From: Tyto alba
Lineage: Eukaryota; Chordata; Aves; Strigiformes; Tytonidae
Direction: 5' to 3'
NCBI RefSeq assembly: GCF_018691265.1
Contig: NW_024881313.1
Location: forward strand, 37,007,518 to 37,071,517
Length of the DNA: 64,000 nt
The first letter of the stretch is position 1; every line of letters begins with the position of its first letter. Of the stretch, positions 35,813 through 50,000 are shown one piece after another. Position numbers and translations under genes: made by a program. The notes under the pieces were generated by a model. That model had not been told where the DNA came from and ran no database searches. It saw nothing but the letters and a program-made list of their open reading frames with translations.

Positions 35813-38754
35813 TAAAGCTCTGCTCTGGCCCAACACAAAATGGTTTGGCTGTATGGCTTCCAACCCACGGTCAGGAAAAGTCTGGTTAACTCAGGTTCAA
35901 CTCCAAGGTCTTGACTACATATTCACAGTTCACTCCTGCCTGCAAAATGCTATGGAGAGAACGTCCCAGAACATACTTAGCTGCTCCCCAAGGGCACAAA
36001 CATCTGTTAGCCTACATTCTTTGAAGGAGGGCTTCTTTGCTTTGTCTTTACACAGCACCAGGCAGTCTTGATCTGAACACAACTAATAAAATGTTATGAT
36101 CATGACCATAAGATCATGCTGGTACCGGATGTTGCCAAAATAAAAAGCTGCTTCTTTCTCCTTTTCTAGGATCTCCTCTTCCTTTGAGTAGCGCTGATGC
36201 AAAAGTTTCCTGAGGTGGCAATTTACACAACATGGAAACAGGAATTTTATCCCAAATCCTCCCAAAGCTGACTGTCAACATGCCTGACTTCTCTGCAATC
36301 AGTTCCTGCCTCAGCTTTATCTATGTCATGATGGAGTGGGAGAATCAAGAAATTTTTTATTTGTTCACGTCATCAAAATTTTAGTATGGGTACAGGGCCT
36401 GATTAGGCATCTGCTGATGTTTAGCTGTACATGTTGCTGCGTTCTGAAGTGTGTAAAATAAGGTGGGGTTTTGGCTAGTCTGTTAGGTGGTAGGCAGCTG
36501 GGATCTAAGCCACTGAACTATGGTGCTACTTCTGCTCAAGGTGGCAGGCTCAGCCCAGAAGAGGAGTTGCTACCTGCCCAACAGCTGGCTGCACAGCTGG
36601 TACACCCTCACAGCTGGTGAGGATTGGCTTTGGGGACAGAGTGGGACAGAGTTGCCTTCCTGGTTGTTCTGAAGGGCCAAGTCTTTTTACGCAACCTTGT
36701 GTGAGTCCCATCAGTAATTTATGGATTTTTTTGCTCTCTTGAAAATTAGATAGCTGTTAATCCCTCTAGACGTCCTGGGGTAAGGCTGGTATTCATCTGA
36801 AAAGGTGAAATCCAATGTTTTGGCATTTATCTGGATGACACAACGTCACTGACAGAGCGGACTCCCCAGGGGCACTGGAAGAGCTTTCTTGACATGAGTG
36901 TGAAAAGCTAGTAAAATCTGTGCAGACACCAGCTATGTCACCAATCTGCTGTCTGTCCTAGACATAGGAACTCCTTCCACTCCTTATGCTGGCAGGGCAC
37001 TGAGCAGCTTGCAGGATGGAGACCTTAAATTTGTAGTCCTGTATTTATCGCTGCAGAAAGGCTCTGCAGATCAGTGCTTATGCAACAAGACAGACTGTCA
37101 TTTGCCCACCATTTGCTTCCACAAAACGGGAAGAAGAATTACCATAAGGGCCAGCAGCAAGGTACTGTACATATTCTCCAGGCATTTGTCAGTTGTAAGG
37201 TTGCCAGAAACACCTCCACCACTCCATCTGTCACTAATAGCATTTTAAGAATGTGGCTGTATTCCTTATCCTGAGAAGGATATCAGAGGGGAAAATGGAC
37301 TCTGAGGTAGAAAGGTTTTAAAAACTGTGTTTTAAACAAACACAGAGAGTAGAGCCAGCTCAGCATTTCATACTTGGCTCTGTGCTTGAAATCAGTCCAC
37401 CCTGATAGTGACTCTATTTCATATTGCCTATTCCTGATGTTTGACACTTAGCAGAGTTCTTTAAAACAGCCTGTGCACCAGGTTTTCATTAATCCTTGAT
37501 TTTCTTGCTGTGCCAAATGCTGACAGTTCATTAAAAAGAACTGGCCCATGGAGAGGACAGGGCATTTCAAGAAGCCATGAAGGTACCTTTTATAATAAAC
37601 CCGCAGCATGGGAGATGCAAATTTCTTGCCTAGGCAGCACGTGCCTGTAGAGCCTCTATCACTGTGAGCTGTATTAAAGTTCCTCAACATCTTCTGCATG
37701 TCTCTTCTTGCAACATAACTTGGGAACAGTGAAAAAGTGCCTAAGTTATGTGTCAGCAGTCACACAGATGGTCTCTGTCAGACCACAAGCTGCCCGCAGT
37801 GTGTTTCCCTCTCACCTGCTACGTGGCAGCAAGACAGCGATGATATAGCTATAAGGAGGCTCTTGCTTTTAATTCAGTGTAACATATGAGCTCAGCCTCC
37901 TCACTGAACACAGTACAGATGGAAAAGTCTGTACAGCACTCCTGCTCAAAAGGGCGTTTCCAGCCTAAGGACAGCATCCTAAACATAAATAACCAGATAC
38001 AAATTCCCTGTGAGAAATAAACAGATTTTATAAAGTCAACAAAGAAAAATAAATGGCATTAAGAAGAGTGGCCCAGCTCATATAAAGCATATCCATCAAA
38101 AACCCTGGGATCCTCCTATCACTGCTCAGTACATGTGGATGCAGTTTAGGTGCAAGCAGCAACAGAACACACTGGTTAAACCAGAGATTGAGAGACATTA
38201 GCTAAATTTCCATCACATAGGCAGGACACGGACCTGCTTCTGGGATTCCCAGACACTACCTATCATGGTTGTGTCCATCCAGGTCATAACACCAGGCAGA
38301 ATTTTTTTCCTCTTGCCACATGGTTTGCTACTAGTCACAGCAAAAATTCTTCATTACTTGCCTACTTTAACACTTCCAGCCAGTCTGTAGAGAGAGAACA
38401 AACCAAGGACAGCTAAACCCAAGTTATGCCTTGCATGGCTTAGGAACTTGGGGCAGCACATTTGACTACAAGCTTGCTCCTGTCACATCTTGATCCTTGA
38501 CCCTCTACAAATATCATTCTGATGATGGGAATCATTAGGGTAACTGCAAATCTTTTCTGCAAGTCATTTGATTTTAGAGGACTTGAGTGTGGTTCCCAAC
38601 ACCTGACTCACTGTGCCTCTCCTCCACAACTGTCAGCTCTGGAGCCTCACCAGTCTCCTCTCCTGCCAATTCATATGCAGTGAAAAACAGACACATTATA
38701 TACAATATACATGTGTGCAAGTATGTGTACCAAATCCCCCTCACAAAGTTGCCA
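35813..38754. other. 2.9-kb unique non-coding stretch
   Basis: No recognised feature; short frames only. Confidence 0.5.
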
Positions 38755-38832
38755 AGATTTCTCATGTGAGGGGAATCGAACCAATGTAACTTCAGAGCTA
38801 GCAGTCTGAACACTTTACAGGCTGAGCTTGGG
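38755..38832 (-). pseudogene. tRNA-like relic (tRNA pseudogene or tRNA-derived SINE head)
   Basis: On the minus strand the segment contains AGCTCAGCCTGT, close to the pol III A box, and GGTTCGATTCC, a perfect B box. They are separated by an anticodon-arm-like hairpin (TCAGA...TCTGA with an 8-nt CTGCTAGC loop). The acceptor ends do not pair and the loop is one base too long, so it is not a working tRNA. It could be a dead tRNA copy or the head of an old tRNA-derived SINE. I cannot name the family or the amino acid. Confidence 0.35.
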
Positions 38833-41800
38833 ATCCTTTAATTGCTACATGTTTTTATATCAAGGATAAGGTAGGAATGAAGAGAAAACAAAAAACACTG
38901 AGAGTGGGTGGGAGCATGCAGAAGAAACAGGGCTTACAGGCTCATAAACTGAAAGGCAAAGTGATCCATGACATATCCGTAGGGAAGCACAAGGCAATGG
39001 TGAGAGCCCTAAACCCCAATGTTTGAGATCTGAGAGACCTCTCAGTCAATAAATCCAAGAGGGAAAGGAGCACAGAGCTCTAGAAAGAGTGAGCAAATCA
39101 GACAGGATTGTGAGGACATAGGGTCCGTCTGGTTTGTGTTGTTCTGAAATGTGTGCAAAATTAGGGGTTGAGTAAGGGATGACACACCAAGTGCTAACTT
39201 CAGAGAAGCACACAAATAGATCTAGGTCTGACTCTGGCATTAGCATCAGCCCTACACAAACGCACAGCAGTCTATGGTATTTTATTCCATGCCTCTGCCA
39301 ACAGGGCAGTCTTGCCTCTGACAATAAATGTGTAAGACTCAAGGGACCAGGTAACGCATGCAAAATAAACTGTTACAGTACTGAAACAGAATACCAGTCA
39401 TTGCTATTTTCACCAATCTTTTGGTGTTAAGTGGTCCCAAAGGACTACATGCTCCTTGCCTGAATCCCTCCAGTCCCATCGAAACACCCACCTCATGGGA
39501 GAAACAGCTCCGGGGATTTCACAGACCTCAGCGCACATGAAGCTGGGAATAAGCTGTGTTCATTGGGAACAATATGCCATGAGAACAGTGGCGTGATGTC
39601 GGCCTTGACAGTCATTTCTCCCACATCACTGGTGTGTGCCATTCCAGGCCCCACTGCAGCTGTAATGATGAGCTGGAAACATTCATTCCTCTGCCTTGGC
39701 ACTGGTACAGGGAGAAGGAAAATGCTGGGAGGGAGGTGAGCACACTGCTGATGTAAGCGAGCTGGGACAGCAATTAGCTCTATTTTGACATCAACACCCT
39801 GCTGCTCAGTGACAACATATTTTGCTGAGGTAATTTTCCATTGCTGTGCAGATGCATGCATGATCTAAAGGCAGATCCTCACTCTAGTCTCCTTCAGAGC
39901 TGCTTGAATCTGCAATTATGGTGAGCCTGAAATGACATCGAGAAAACACCAGTGTCTTCAAGAATATAATCCAATCTAACCCATGCAAGGTGATGCATCA
40001 TACTGTCTCCCTTCCTTACCTCTCAGACATGCGTGCACTCTCATAATTTCACATTTATTATCTTTTCAAGAGGTGCCTGCTGAGAAGTCTGGACCTAAAA
40101 TCAGCAGGCTATGGGAAAAACACATTGCCCATGCTGTCTGCACCTAAAATAGTCTGGGTTGGATTTTATGTAATGGCATCAACAGCCTAAAAATTTGTAT
40201 GTCTAGTCACACACAGCATATGCACATTCACCACACACAACATGGCAGCTCGAGGATACATGTATATTTATAAAGTATATGGAAAGCCTGTTCAATTTCA
40301 GTTTTCCTACGGTTCTTACACACAGTTGGAGCCATGGGAGGCAATGTCCTTCTAAAAGTTGAGAAGATGCATGCCAGCTCCAGGTGTTGTTGTAAATCTG
40401 ATATATAACCTGGATTTATAGGATACCCTGCAATACTGAAAGTAGCAGGGAGCAGAATTGCAAGCTAGACTCTCTATCATTTGAGATAAGGGAGGTCCAT
40501 CTCAGTAGATAACACTCTAGTCAAGGACTCACAGGCTCAGAGTCTACATGTAGATCAACTCAGTGAAGCACATTGAAACCTTCAAATGAGAAATGTCCTA
40601 TGAGTAGGGTTTTCTTGGAGTGTTTTGGGAACTATTATGCTTGCTTCAAGGTTTGTTTGGTTTTTTGTTCATTTTTTTTTTTTTTAATTCAGATTTGGGA
40701 AGTAAAATTGCAAATTTCTCTCTGAAATGAAATGGTGATTCTGAAAAGATATGCCTTGATACCACTGAAACAATTGTCACTGAAATGCACTTTGTTGCAT
40801 CGCTTCCATCATGCTAAATCCTTACTCCAGTCTGTGTTTGGTATTTGATGTTTAAGACCCAAGATTCCTCTCCCCAGACTCCCTTAAGTGCCAGTGAAGG
40901 AAGAGGAGTTCCCCCAACAGGTAGTCCAGAGCTGGTGCCCCACAGCAGCTGCCCCCTGCTCCACTGACAATGGAGACTGGTTAAGGAGATGGACTTTCCA
41001 GACCACATGATAAGCTACCATCTACCCATCACGTTACTATCTCACACTGTGATATTTGCATCAGAATATCACAAGTGGAGTTAAACAGTTCAGCTCTATT
41101 GCTGCAGCACATCTGAATTTAAAGACAGATGCATTTTTGACAGAAATCTCTTTTTTGGAACATGCATGTTCTAATTATTTTTTATTTCATCATATCTCAG
41201 TAAGCTTTAGTTTAATTGCCTTTTGGGACTGATATTTTGCAAAAACATTTTAAAATGAAATAAATAAATCTCCTGCAGTTGGTTCTGAGACTGAAAGAAA
41301 CAAACAATAAATTCAAGTCAACTTTAGACTTGGAAACTTTAAAAATGTGATCACTACAGATGAGACTTCTATTGTGAAGGACAGTATTTGTGAACTCAGA
41401 AGGTACTTACTGTTTGTTCCTTGAATATATATAACCTTCAGTGACATTTTTATGACTTGTTTTTTGCTGAAAGACAATCAACTGACACAGTTACATGTAT
41501 TCCAAAGGGTCTCGTTAGAACCCATTTATTCTCTATGCAATTTTAATGATGCTATAACCATGGTATCTATCTTGCAATACCCATGCAATCTGGATTAGTA
41601 ACAGGATTTTCTGACATCAGGAAGTCCACTAGGGACTTTTTGTTGAAACCATTCCTGCTTAATGGGATGGGCAGCAAGCAAAAGCTGACAGAGACTGGAA
41701 GCAACCAAACTTTTACGAGAAGCTATCAGTGTTGAATCTGGGGCAGGATATTGGTTGTCTCCATCCCCTCCTAACAAGACTACTGCCCGTGGCTGACCCT

Positions 41801-44172
41801 ACAGCAATTCTCAGTGCTGTGAAGTGGGAGTTCATCATGAAAAGAAATTTTCTTGAAAAAACCCTGCTCTTATTATCCTAAATAGGCACATGCTGATGGA
41901 GCAGGAGGGCAAAAAAACCTGAGCACACACAACACACTTGGTTTTATCATCACACTGAAGTATACCAAATGCTACAGATTCCTTGTCTAGAGCACAGGGA
42001 AGAGATAATGATAAGCTGGCCTCAAGCAATCAGGTCCAGTGTCAACCATAAGCAACTTTTGACTACACACAGATATGATAGAGCCACAGCTCTGAGTATG
42101 ACCAGCTTTCTAGCAAATAAGATGTATGCGGCTCTTCCACTTCATGCATGAGTTTTTCCAAGGAGACTAGGGTCTATGTAAGAAAACTGGCTCTTTCTTG
42201 GATGAAGACACATTGTATACCAACAGACGGGATCTGAGATAGCTTGCCCCAGTTCCCCAAATGAAGAAAGGTGTACTGGCTCTTATTTGCTGCTCTAATT
42301 GTTTATATAAAGGCACTTGATGGCATAAGGAATATGTGGCCGATGCTGTTCAAATTATTGGCAACGGTTTCAGAGACATCACTACAATTTAAATACCAGA
42401 CTCTCAAGCTCAAATCTACCTTTGGGTAATCAAAATACTCCTCTTGTCATACATCCACACATTAAAATAGAAGCAGTTGATGTGGAAGTACCTTGCACAA
42501 GGTCTATTCCCTGTTTGAGAATGGAAGAGGTACATGGGCACTCTGCCAGCCATCCACATGGGCAAATGTCTCTTGTAGAGCTCTTCCCAGATAGCATATG
42601 AGCACTGTGCATTTTTCTTCTACAATATATTGGAATCCATGCCAGATACCCAGAAGCAAGACTTAACACATCACTCCTAGAAGGTGGGATGCAGAAAACT
42701 ATCTGGGACTGGTGTGATCACTGCCACAGCCTGATGCTTCACTGAAGTGCCAAGAGCAGGCACATTGCCCAAAACATTATTAATTTTACAGCCAATCAAT
42801 TTTCGACATAATTCTTTCCTGCTGAACTGTAATTTTTTGGGGATAACAACAACTTCATTTCACTGAATGGCTTTTTAATACCTCTAACTATAAAAAAATT
42901 AATTTTACCACATGTCACCCCTCATTGTCAGCTCAGCAGTGGATTATCCCAATTTGGGTTTAAGCCTCCAGGGCCTAAGTGTGGATATGTGATAATGACC
43001 AGATGGTTTACCTGAACAATAGACCTTTACTAGAATAAAGGACGAGAATTACATTTTTATATGCTTTCAGTTATCTGCAGGATTGAGGACTTTTTTGTCA
43101 CAGCATCCATCACTGACAAGCATGAGGGAGCTGGAAATTAAGCATACAGTAATAATAATCACAGCGTAATGGCCTCCCGTCTGGGCTGAGCATCTGTTTT
43201 GCTTTCAGCTCAGCTAGTGGCAACCCTCTGCTCTTAAACAGAAATCCATCTGACTAAATATAGGCATCTCTGAGGGAGCAGTGCCTCTGAGCTAGTCCTC
43301 CTGGGCTTCCCAAACAGCAGAGTCTAGGGGCTGGTCACGAATCTGAACATCCAGGGATGGTAGCTGCCTCTCATTTGGCATTTTCCCAGGTCTCTCAGAG
43401 CTTGCCTGCAGCAAGGCAGCTTCTGGCCTGGCCCCAAGCAGGGTAAGCAGGGGGTCCCCTGAACTCCCAACCTAATCCAGATATCACAGTGATGTGACTG
43501 AGTTCTCTGGTGTCACTCGTGTGCCTGTCAGCAAATCTTTCTCTATACCAGAGCCCATGCTGTGGTTGGATAAACCCATAACAGTCAGGGTGTATCTGGA
43601 AATTGCAGGCAAAAGGACTAAACCCGAAGCCCTAGGAAGCCCTGCTCATCCTTGCTGCAGATAGTCTGCTCTTTCTCTGAACAACCCATGCTGTAGATAT
43701 TCTGCTCCTTTCCCAGATGAACTCACCCATCTGTCCCTTTTCACCTCAGTTTCTCCCTCAAAATTTCTCTTGATTCACTGTAGTCCTCATCTCAGGTAGA
43801 TGGTGCCCCAGCAACAGTCTTCCCATTGTTTCCAGTCCCAGCAAAGGAGAAAAGGCATTGTCCACTGCTTCTTCTCACTAGTTCCCAGTTTGTAGTGGAG
43901 TACTCATGTTTGAGGGATCTCCTGTCTGGGCTGGACCAGCCTCCCCAGCAGTCTCTTCTATGATGAGACAGCTCACTCAATGGCTGGCAGGGAATTGCAG
44001 TGAGCATATACACACCGTTACATGCTCTCCTCTTGGCCTCAAGTGTAGCTCAGCTTATATTAAAGTAGATATCAAAACCAGGTCAGCTTAATATTGCTCT
44101 AAAGATTTCTTCTGCCCACTCACCCTAGAAGAAGAATAAGGAGATCAGTTTAGGTGTTTAAGACTCCTTGGA

Positions 44173-44174
<2 letters not shown>

Positions 44175-44205
<31 letters not shown>

Positions 44206-44215
44206 CCCAAAGGGA
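44175..44215. repeat. T41 homopolymer
   Basis: Forty-one T residues, the longest homopolymer in the window. No AATAAA precedes it on the minus strand. Length is unreliable in most sequencing data. Confidence 0.9.
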
Positions 44216-47200
44216 TGGTGGCTTTCCAGCAAACCTCAACACCAGAGAGAGCCCTTAGCTCATGTCCGTGGTTGGTAAGCACTAAGACTGCAAGTGGCTC
44301 ACAAGGATGGCATGAGTCCTGCTTGTGGGGACCACTAGCTCTCTGTCTGGAGAAGGCTGGATGTGGAAACAAGTTTTCAATAAAACAAAACATCCAAACA
44401 GCTGTTTTGCATGGGGCCAGGTGATTAGATGCGACAGCAATCTGCCACAGCAAGGCTGGGCTGAGTTTTGAGTATTGTTAGTTAAATTGTTCAGCACACC
44501 AGGCCATTTCTTCTGGGAGCTTTGTGACTCAAATATATGCCATGAATAAACACTGAAAAAAGTAAAAGAATGTTTAAAATCAATTTGTAAGTAGCAACTT
44601 AAGTTACTTATTGCCATTGTGAAAAATAAGGCATTTCATTATTTTCAAGAAGGTTTTCATTCATTTCACCATTTCGATTACACTGAAATTCCATGCATGC
44701 AGGGTGTGCTGAGACATATAATGAAGGAGAATAAAGGCCGTCAGGCCAGTTTCTTAAATGCAGTCCAATTTAAAAATGTGATTACCTTTCAGTACAGCAC
44801 AATAAGATGAATACTTGAAGAAAGTGAAGCAGGTCTAATGTACAAGCACTTCAGCAGAGTATTTGTGATCTGCATAATGGAGTCCTGCATGCAACTTGTA
44901 TTCAAATTGGACTAATCTCAGTCTTACATTGTGGTCTCAGAAACCTAGCTGAAGGGTTGTACAAAAAGCACTGGCAACAGGTCAAGATTTAAGTGGTGTC
45001 ATGGGACTACATAACCACTGCAGAATAACTAGATGTCTCTGCCAGGTGCAAGGTGATGGTCAAAATTGCAAAGAACATCAGCAGTAGAAAAATTAATTGG
45101 GGTTTACCCCTACATGGGCAGATCACATCCCAAATGCACAAGGTGCTCCTAAAGGACTGTTTACCAAAAAGGCTTCAGTGTTCCACAAAGCTGGTGGCTG
45201 TTCCACCAGGGTGACAGAAGAAGTGAAGGACAGCCTTGTGCTACCTGTGATCGGCACATGTGTCTGTGTGCCTGACTGCTGCTCCTGTGAGACTCCACGG
45301 CACATTAATGAGGTCACAGCCTGTGAGGATGGAAGTTTTTAGTCACTAGGCTGAGTTAACAAGTTGAAGCCCAAACCTTTAGGAAGGAAGGCCAAAAACA
45401 TCTGAAATACTCCTCCAATAAGGTAGAGGAAGACTGTACTGACAGTATCCTCTGGGTCTCTGGCACAAGCTATCACAGAGATGAGTCTGCAGACAGGGAA
45501 GCAACAGCACCAGTGCAACCTACCATAATTTGCACGGGTTTAAGGAAGAGTGGGTAATAAAACCTTGTGTATCTACTTCCCCTCACTTTAACAACTGTCT
45601 TCCATTGGTTTATATCTCAGAACAATTAAATTAACTCTTAGTCTTGGAGAAGCTGCTTTTGGGTCACATCTGCATGTTGGCAAATGGGATCCCACAGAGG
45701 AAAAGTCTAACTGACAAGCTGTGTAAGGGGACTGCTGTGAAATGGATAGAGGTGGTCGCTGAGTACAGATCTAATGGTGTCTGGACTCCAGGATTCCTCC
45801 CTGGAAGATGTGCATGAAGCTATCAGACTGGTCTGTGGAGAGTTTGCTCCCTGTGACCGTTGCCTTCCCCCTGTCCCATATTCTGATTGTTGGACTAGTC
45901 TGGGAGTCATGGTATACCCTAGCATGACATCCCCTGAAAGACGGAAGGAAATTGGGGAAAGTATTGTAAATGGGACATAATAAAGGCAATGTGAGGGTAG
46001 CTACAGCTACCATCTGACAGAGATGGCCACTGATAGAACACAGAGAGTAATTTTGGGTAGATGTGTCACTAAAGTGAGGAAAATGGGATTTTCCTTAAGG
46101 AGATCCAAACTGATTTCTGCACAAAGTGCCAATCTAAAGGGAGACGGTGAGGGAAAACAAAAAGATCTTGGGACTGGTAATGTTAGAAGAGAACTGGGAA
46201 TGTAGGTGGGAGCAGAACAGATGGTTACTAAAACCACCGTGAACGCAGAGACATCTCAACACATGAAAACAGCGCCTGTTCTCTGTCTGACTCTCTTTAT
46301 ATCATGCTTTATCCTGAGTACTCAGCTCTGTGCATGGGGGGGATGCCTGAAATGAAAGCACCAGAGAAAGTCAGAAACTCACAGGCACAGGCAAAAAGAC
46401 CTAAATATGTACAGCTTGACTGTGCCACTGCTGTTATTGAAACATGACATTAGCCTGGACATGGTGAGAGTATTTAACCCAAAGGTGGGGGAATGAATTA
46501 GTCTGAGGGTCTCATGCCACAGAATAAAACTCAGAAAATTAATTCAGTGCTGAGTATCAAGAAATATATTACAGGACTTTATTGCAGCAGCCATGTGTAA
46601 GACTGGTGGGTGAACCTAGAATAAATATGACCCCAAGCTCCAGCTCCAAAACCAAGAGTACAGAGAGCTCTTCTGGTATCTGGTGGAGCAAAGGTGAACT
46701 AGATGGAAGGGACTAATTGGCAGGTCTGAGACTTGGTCTTGTGTGTATTTTGTGAAAAGCAATTCTGTTAAAAAGTAGTTAAAAATGAAGAAAAGTTTGA
46801 ATGATGGCAACATACAGCAATCTGGAGTCCTAACCACAGGCAGTGACTTCCCACACTGGAATGTCAGATTAAGGGCATGGGAGAGAAATGGGAAAGGACA
46901 GTAGAAGCTTTCAAACCAGAGTTTGAAAAGGTTCCTGTGAGAACTGGTTGAAGGTGTTAGGAGATCTTCTGTGTGTTGAAAGGAAGGTCCCTGGAAGACA
47001 GGAGTATCAGAAGGCCAGAAGGCCAGTTCCAAGAAGACCTTCTTGCAGTTGTCCTTAGATGGTTTGGACAGGCAAGAGGAGATGCTGATGTTGCTGTGTG
47101 AATGCAGGCAGACGTAAAGACTGTGCAAGTCCCTTGGGATAGGAACTCATCTTCATTTGTCGCTCTAAGTGTGGTTTGTTAAAGGAAGTGACCAGTTTCC

Positions 47201-47457
47201 TCGAAGACAGGAAAGATTCTAGCTAGGAGATTTATTGGCACAATGAGCCATTTCTGTTCAGCACAATTTCTGGCTGTACTGTTTCTTGTGTGGTCATACA
47301 TATGGGTAAGGCATTCAAAGAAATGCTGCCTTCCTCTGAGCCAGCTCCCTAAAACGATTATGAGTAGTATTCTCATGGGGAGGGAGAACGGTCTAATGAC
47401 ACATGTGAGCTTGAGTTTGAAAACACTTTGGATAATGGCAACAGACCAGCTGTCAGG

Positions 47458-47481
47458 AAAAAAAAAAAAAAAAAAAAAAAA
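47458..47481. repeat. A24 homopolymer
   Basis: Twenty-four A residues without AATAAA or ATTAAA in the 50 bp before it, so there is little support for a retrocopy tail. Confidence 0.9.
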
Positions 47482-49859
47482 GCTTCTGAGACTATGATAG
47501 AGGGCCCAAATTGGACATAATTTCATTGTGAAATTAAACAACTTGGAGATGAGTATGAGTGGAAGGTAGTGAGGACTCTGACTTCAGAGTCTGCTAGCAA
47601 CCAGCAGGAAGGAGGAAAATATCCTGCTTACACTCTAATACCAGAAGAGCCATTACAGAGAGGTGTAGGTAGAAGATCAGCAGATGACTATGGGTGACAC
47701 AAGACTGGCAGAAGCCTGAAGAATAATTCTCTACGGTGGAGTAGTGAGATAATTAAAAGCATTGGGGAAGAAAGATGAGGGAGTTTAGACAGAACCTCAA
47801 GAGCTTGTAGACAAAACCTTACACAGCTCCTACTAGGGAAGACCATGTACACTCAGGTGATCTCAGCCACTGCAGATCTACCCCAAAAAAAACAGTTCTT
47901 CTGACAGGAAGTCTATTCTGTCTCCCTCACACACTTTTTGATGATACTCTTGTCTGAGGTGTGTACAATTAAAACTATGGTCATGAATATAAACATCCAT
48001 TTTAGTATTGCCCTTAGAAGCAAAGCATTATGCATAATTAAAAATTAATTCCTTTCTTATATATTCCTCTATACAAAAATTAATTTACTTAACAGGAAGA
48101 TTACAAGCTCCAATAAAGAACAGCTTGTTATTAGACCTGATTTCTGTCTTTCCCTTATCTTCTCTTTACACAACAGATGAAAATTGCTGAAAATTAACCT
48201 TGCAAGGCTTGTCTGGTTCTTCTTAGTCCAACAGATAGCCTTTCATTTTGGTTCCAGGCATGGAGCCAGAGTATGATCATTTTTGAAGGCTGTTTAGCTA
48301 AGATAAGTCATCGTTCCGAGTGGTAACATTTTCAAAAGAAGTTATGTTTTATAAGACCTTAAATCAAATTTTCACTTGTGACTTATGAACATGGGTCTGG
48401 AACATCAATCACATAAATGTCCCAGGTCCCAAAAACCCAATGCTATCAGTAGGAGTCAAGTACCTTTGAAGATCTTGTCCTGCAAATACTGATATTCCAG
48501 GGCTTTGACCCACCAGCAAGATACTGCACATCGGCTGCTCTATGGTAGTTGTTTATGTTTTTGGGCACAGCACTGGCTGGTAAACAGAAGGCAGTTTGTC
48601 CCTTAGGAAAAGAGAGATTCAGATTACCTCCTATTTACTACTACTGTCTTCTGAAAGGTAAAAGCAAACACACAGACAGTTATTGAGCAGTTGATGAAGA
48701 AGTGCATTTACATAGGAGCCTTCAGGCTCCTAAGTGACAGTGTCATAATTAAAACCAAGATGCCTCCTGTTCTTCAAAATTATTTATCTAAGGCTTAAAT
48801 GCATTTATCATACTGATTTAGTGTGAAAGGTCTTAAAATGCTTCACAAATACTAATGTTAATTTTCGGCCAGATTCATTTCTGTACTATGTCAATATATG
48901 TTGGAGAAGCTTTCTCAGCAAACTGCTGCATCACCTTTTATTTCAATATTGTTTCTCTTCTGCCTGATTGAGGAAATCAAATCAAATCTTTAAAAAATTG
49001 TAGGTGAGAAAGGTATACCATGATTCATTTGAGGAGACAAATTAGTTCATTTAAATATCTGTGGTCAGTTTGAAAGTCCACACATGTGGCTTTGGATATT
49101 GCAGAAGAAGAGAACAGACCTAAGACTTGGCTCATAACCTCAGGCCTGAGTAGGCAATTGTAAATCTTGGGCAGGTGATGGGCACTTGGGTGGTGTGACT
49201 ATAGCACAGAAGGACAACATCACCAAGAAAAGGACCTAGTTGTAGGATTTACTCACAAGACTCAGAAAAAAAGTGTCAACTCCGGGGAGTTTTTTCAGTA
49301 GTTTGCCATTTTGATTATTCCTGGGTGGAAAATCCCCTTCTCTGGATTGAGTTGCCTTCATCTAGAAATGGCTACTCAGCTTTTGCGGTGAACAGGAAAG
49401 GTAGCCACGCACTGGGCTGACACTGTTGCTTCCTTTTCTTACCTCACACTTCAGGAATTGTGTCTTTTGACCATATGAGACCAGTGGGATTAGGTGGTTC
49501 TTCAGGTTCATTTGGAATAGATTGCTCCTGACTCTCTGTGCTGATCTGTGTGAATTGTAACTTCTAGATCTGTATGCTCAGACACTTAACCACAAGTTGA
49601 AGTCACCAATCAGCAAGAATTTGGATCTATCGCTGCTAAAGATGTTCAGTGAATCAGGAAGGAGTAGGTAATTCAACTTTGTGGCCCAGCTCTTCCATGA
49701 TGGGGCCTAAATATTATTGCTGCTCTGTGAAATCTCTGTCCCCCTTTTTCTTTGAACAGCCACTTAGTGACATCAGAGATAAACTGAGGTACCCTGACAA
49801 CAGTTTCTACAGATGGGTTCAAGTATTCTATAGGTCCTGCTTCACATCTGCTAGCTCAA

Positions 49860-50000
49860 TGGAAATGTTTCAGATGTCTCAAATATTTTAGGTGTCTTTT
49901 CTGGTCTTCATCTAGAACCCTGGTTTCACATCCATGGAAGACAATGGTGGAAAGCTCTTCTTCCTTTTGTTTCTGAAAAATTTTAACATGAATGTTACAG
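49860..50000 (-). pseudogene. possible LINE reverse-transcriptase C-terminal relic (weak)
   Basis: A minus-strand frame (49856-50197) includes STIVFHGCETRVLDEDQKRH. It resembles the conserved LLYGCETW...L...RHxKRL stretch just after the reverse-transcriptase domain of many LINEs. The surrounding residues do not clearly match and the key W is replaced by R, so this may be chance. Confidence 0.2.

Noticed and set aside
45097..45342. 81-codon plus-strand frame rich in cysteine
   Set aside because: No recognisable domain and no splice context; within chance length.
46616..47128. 170-codon minus-strand frame followed by A24 at 47458, considered as a retrocopy
   Set aside because: The A24 run is on the opposite strand to the frame, no AATAAA precedes it, and the peptide matches nothing I know.
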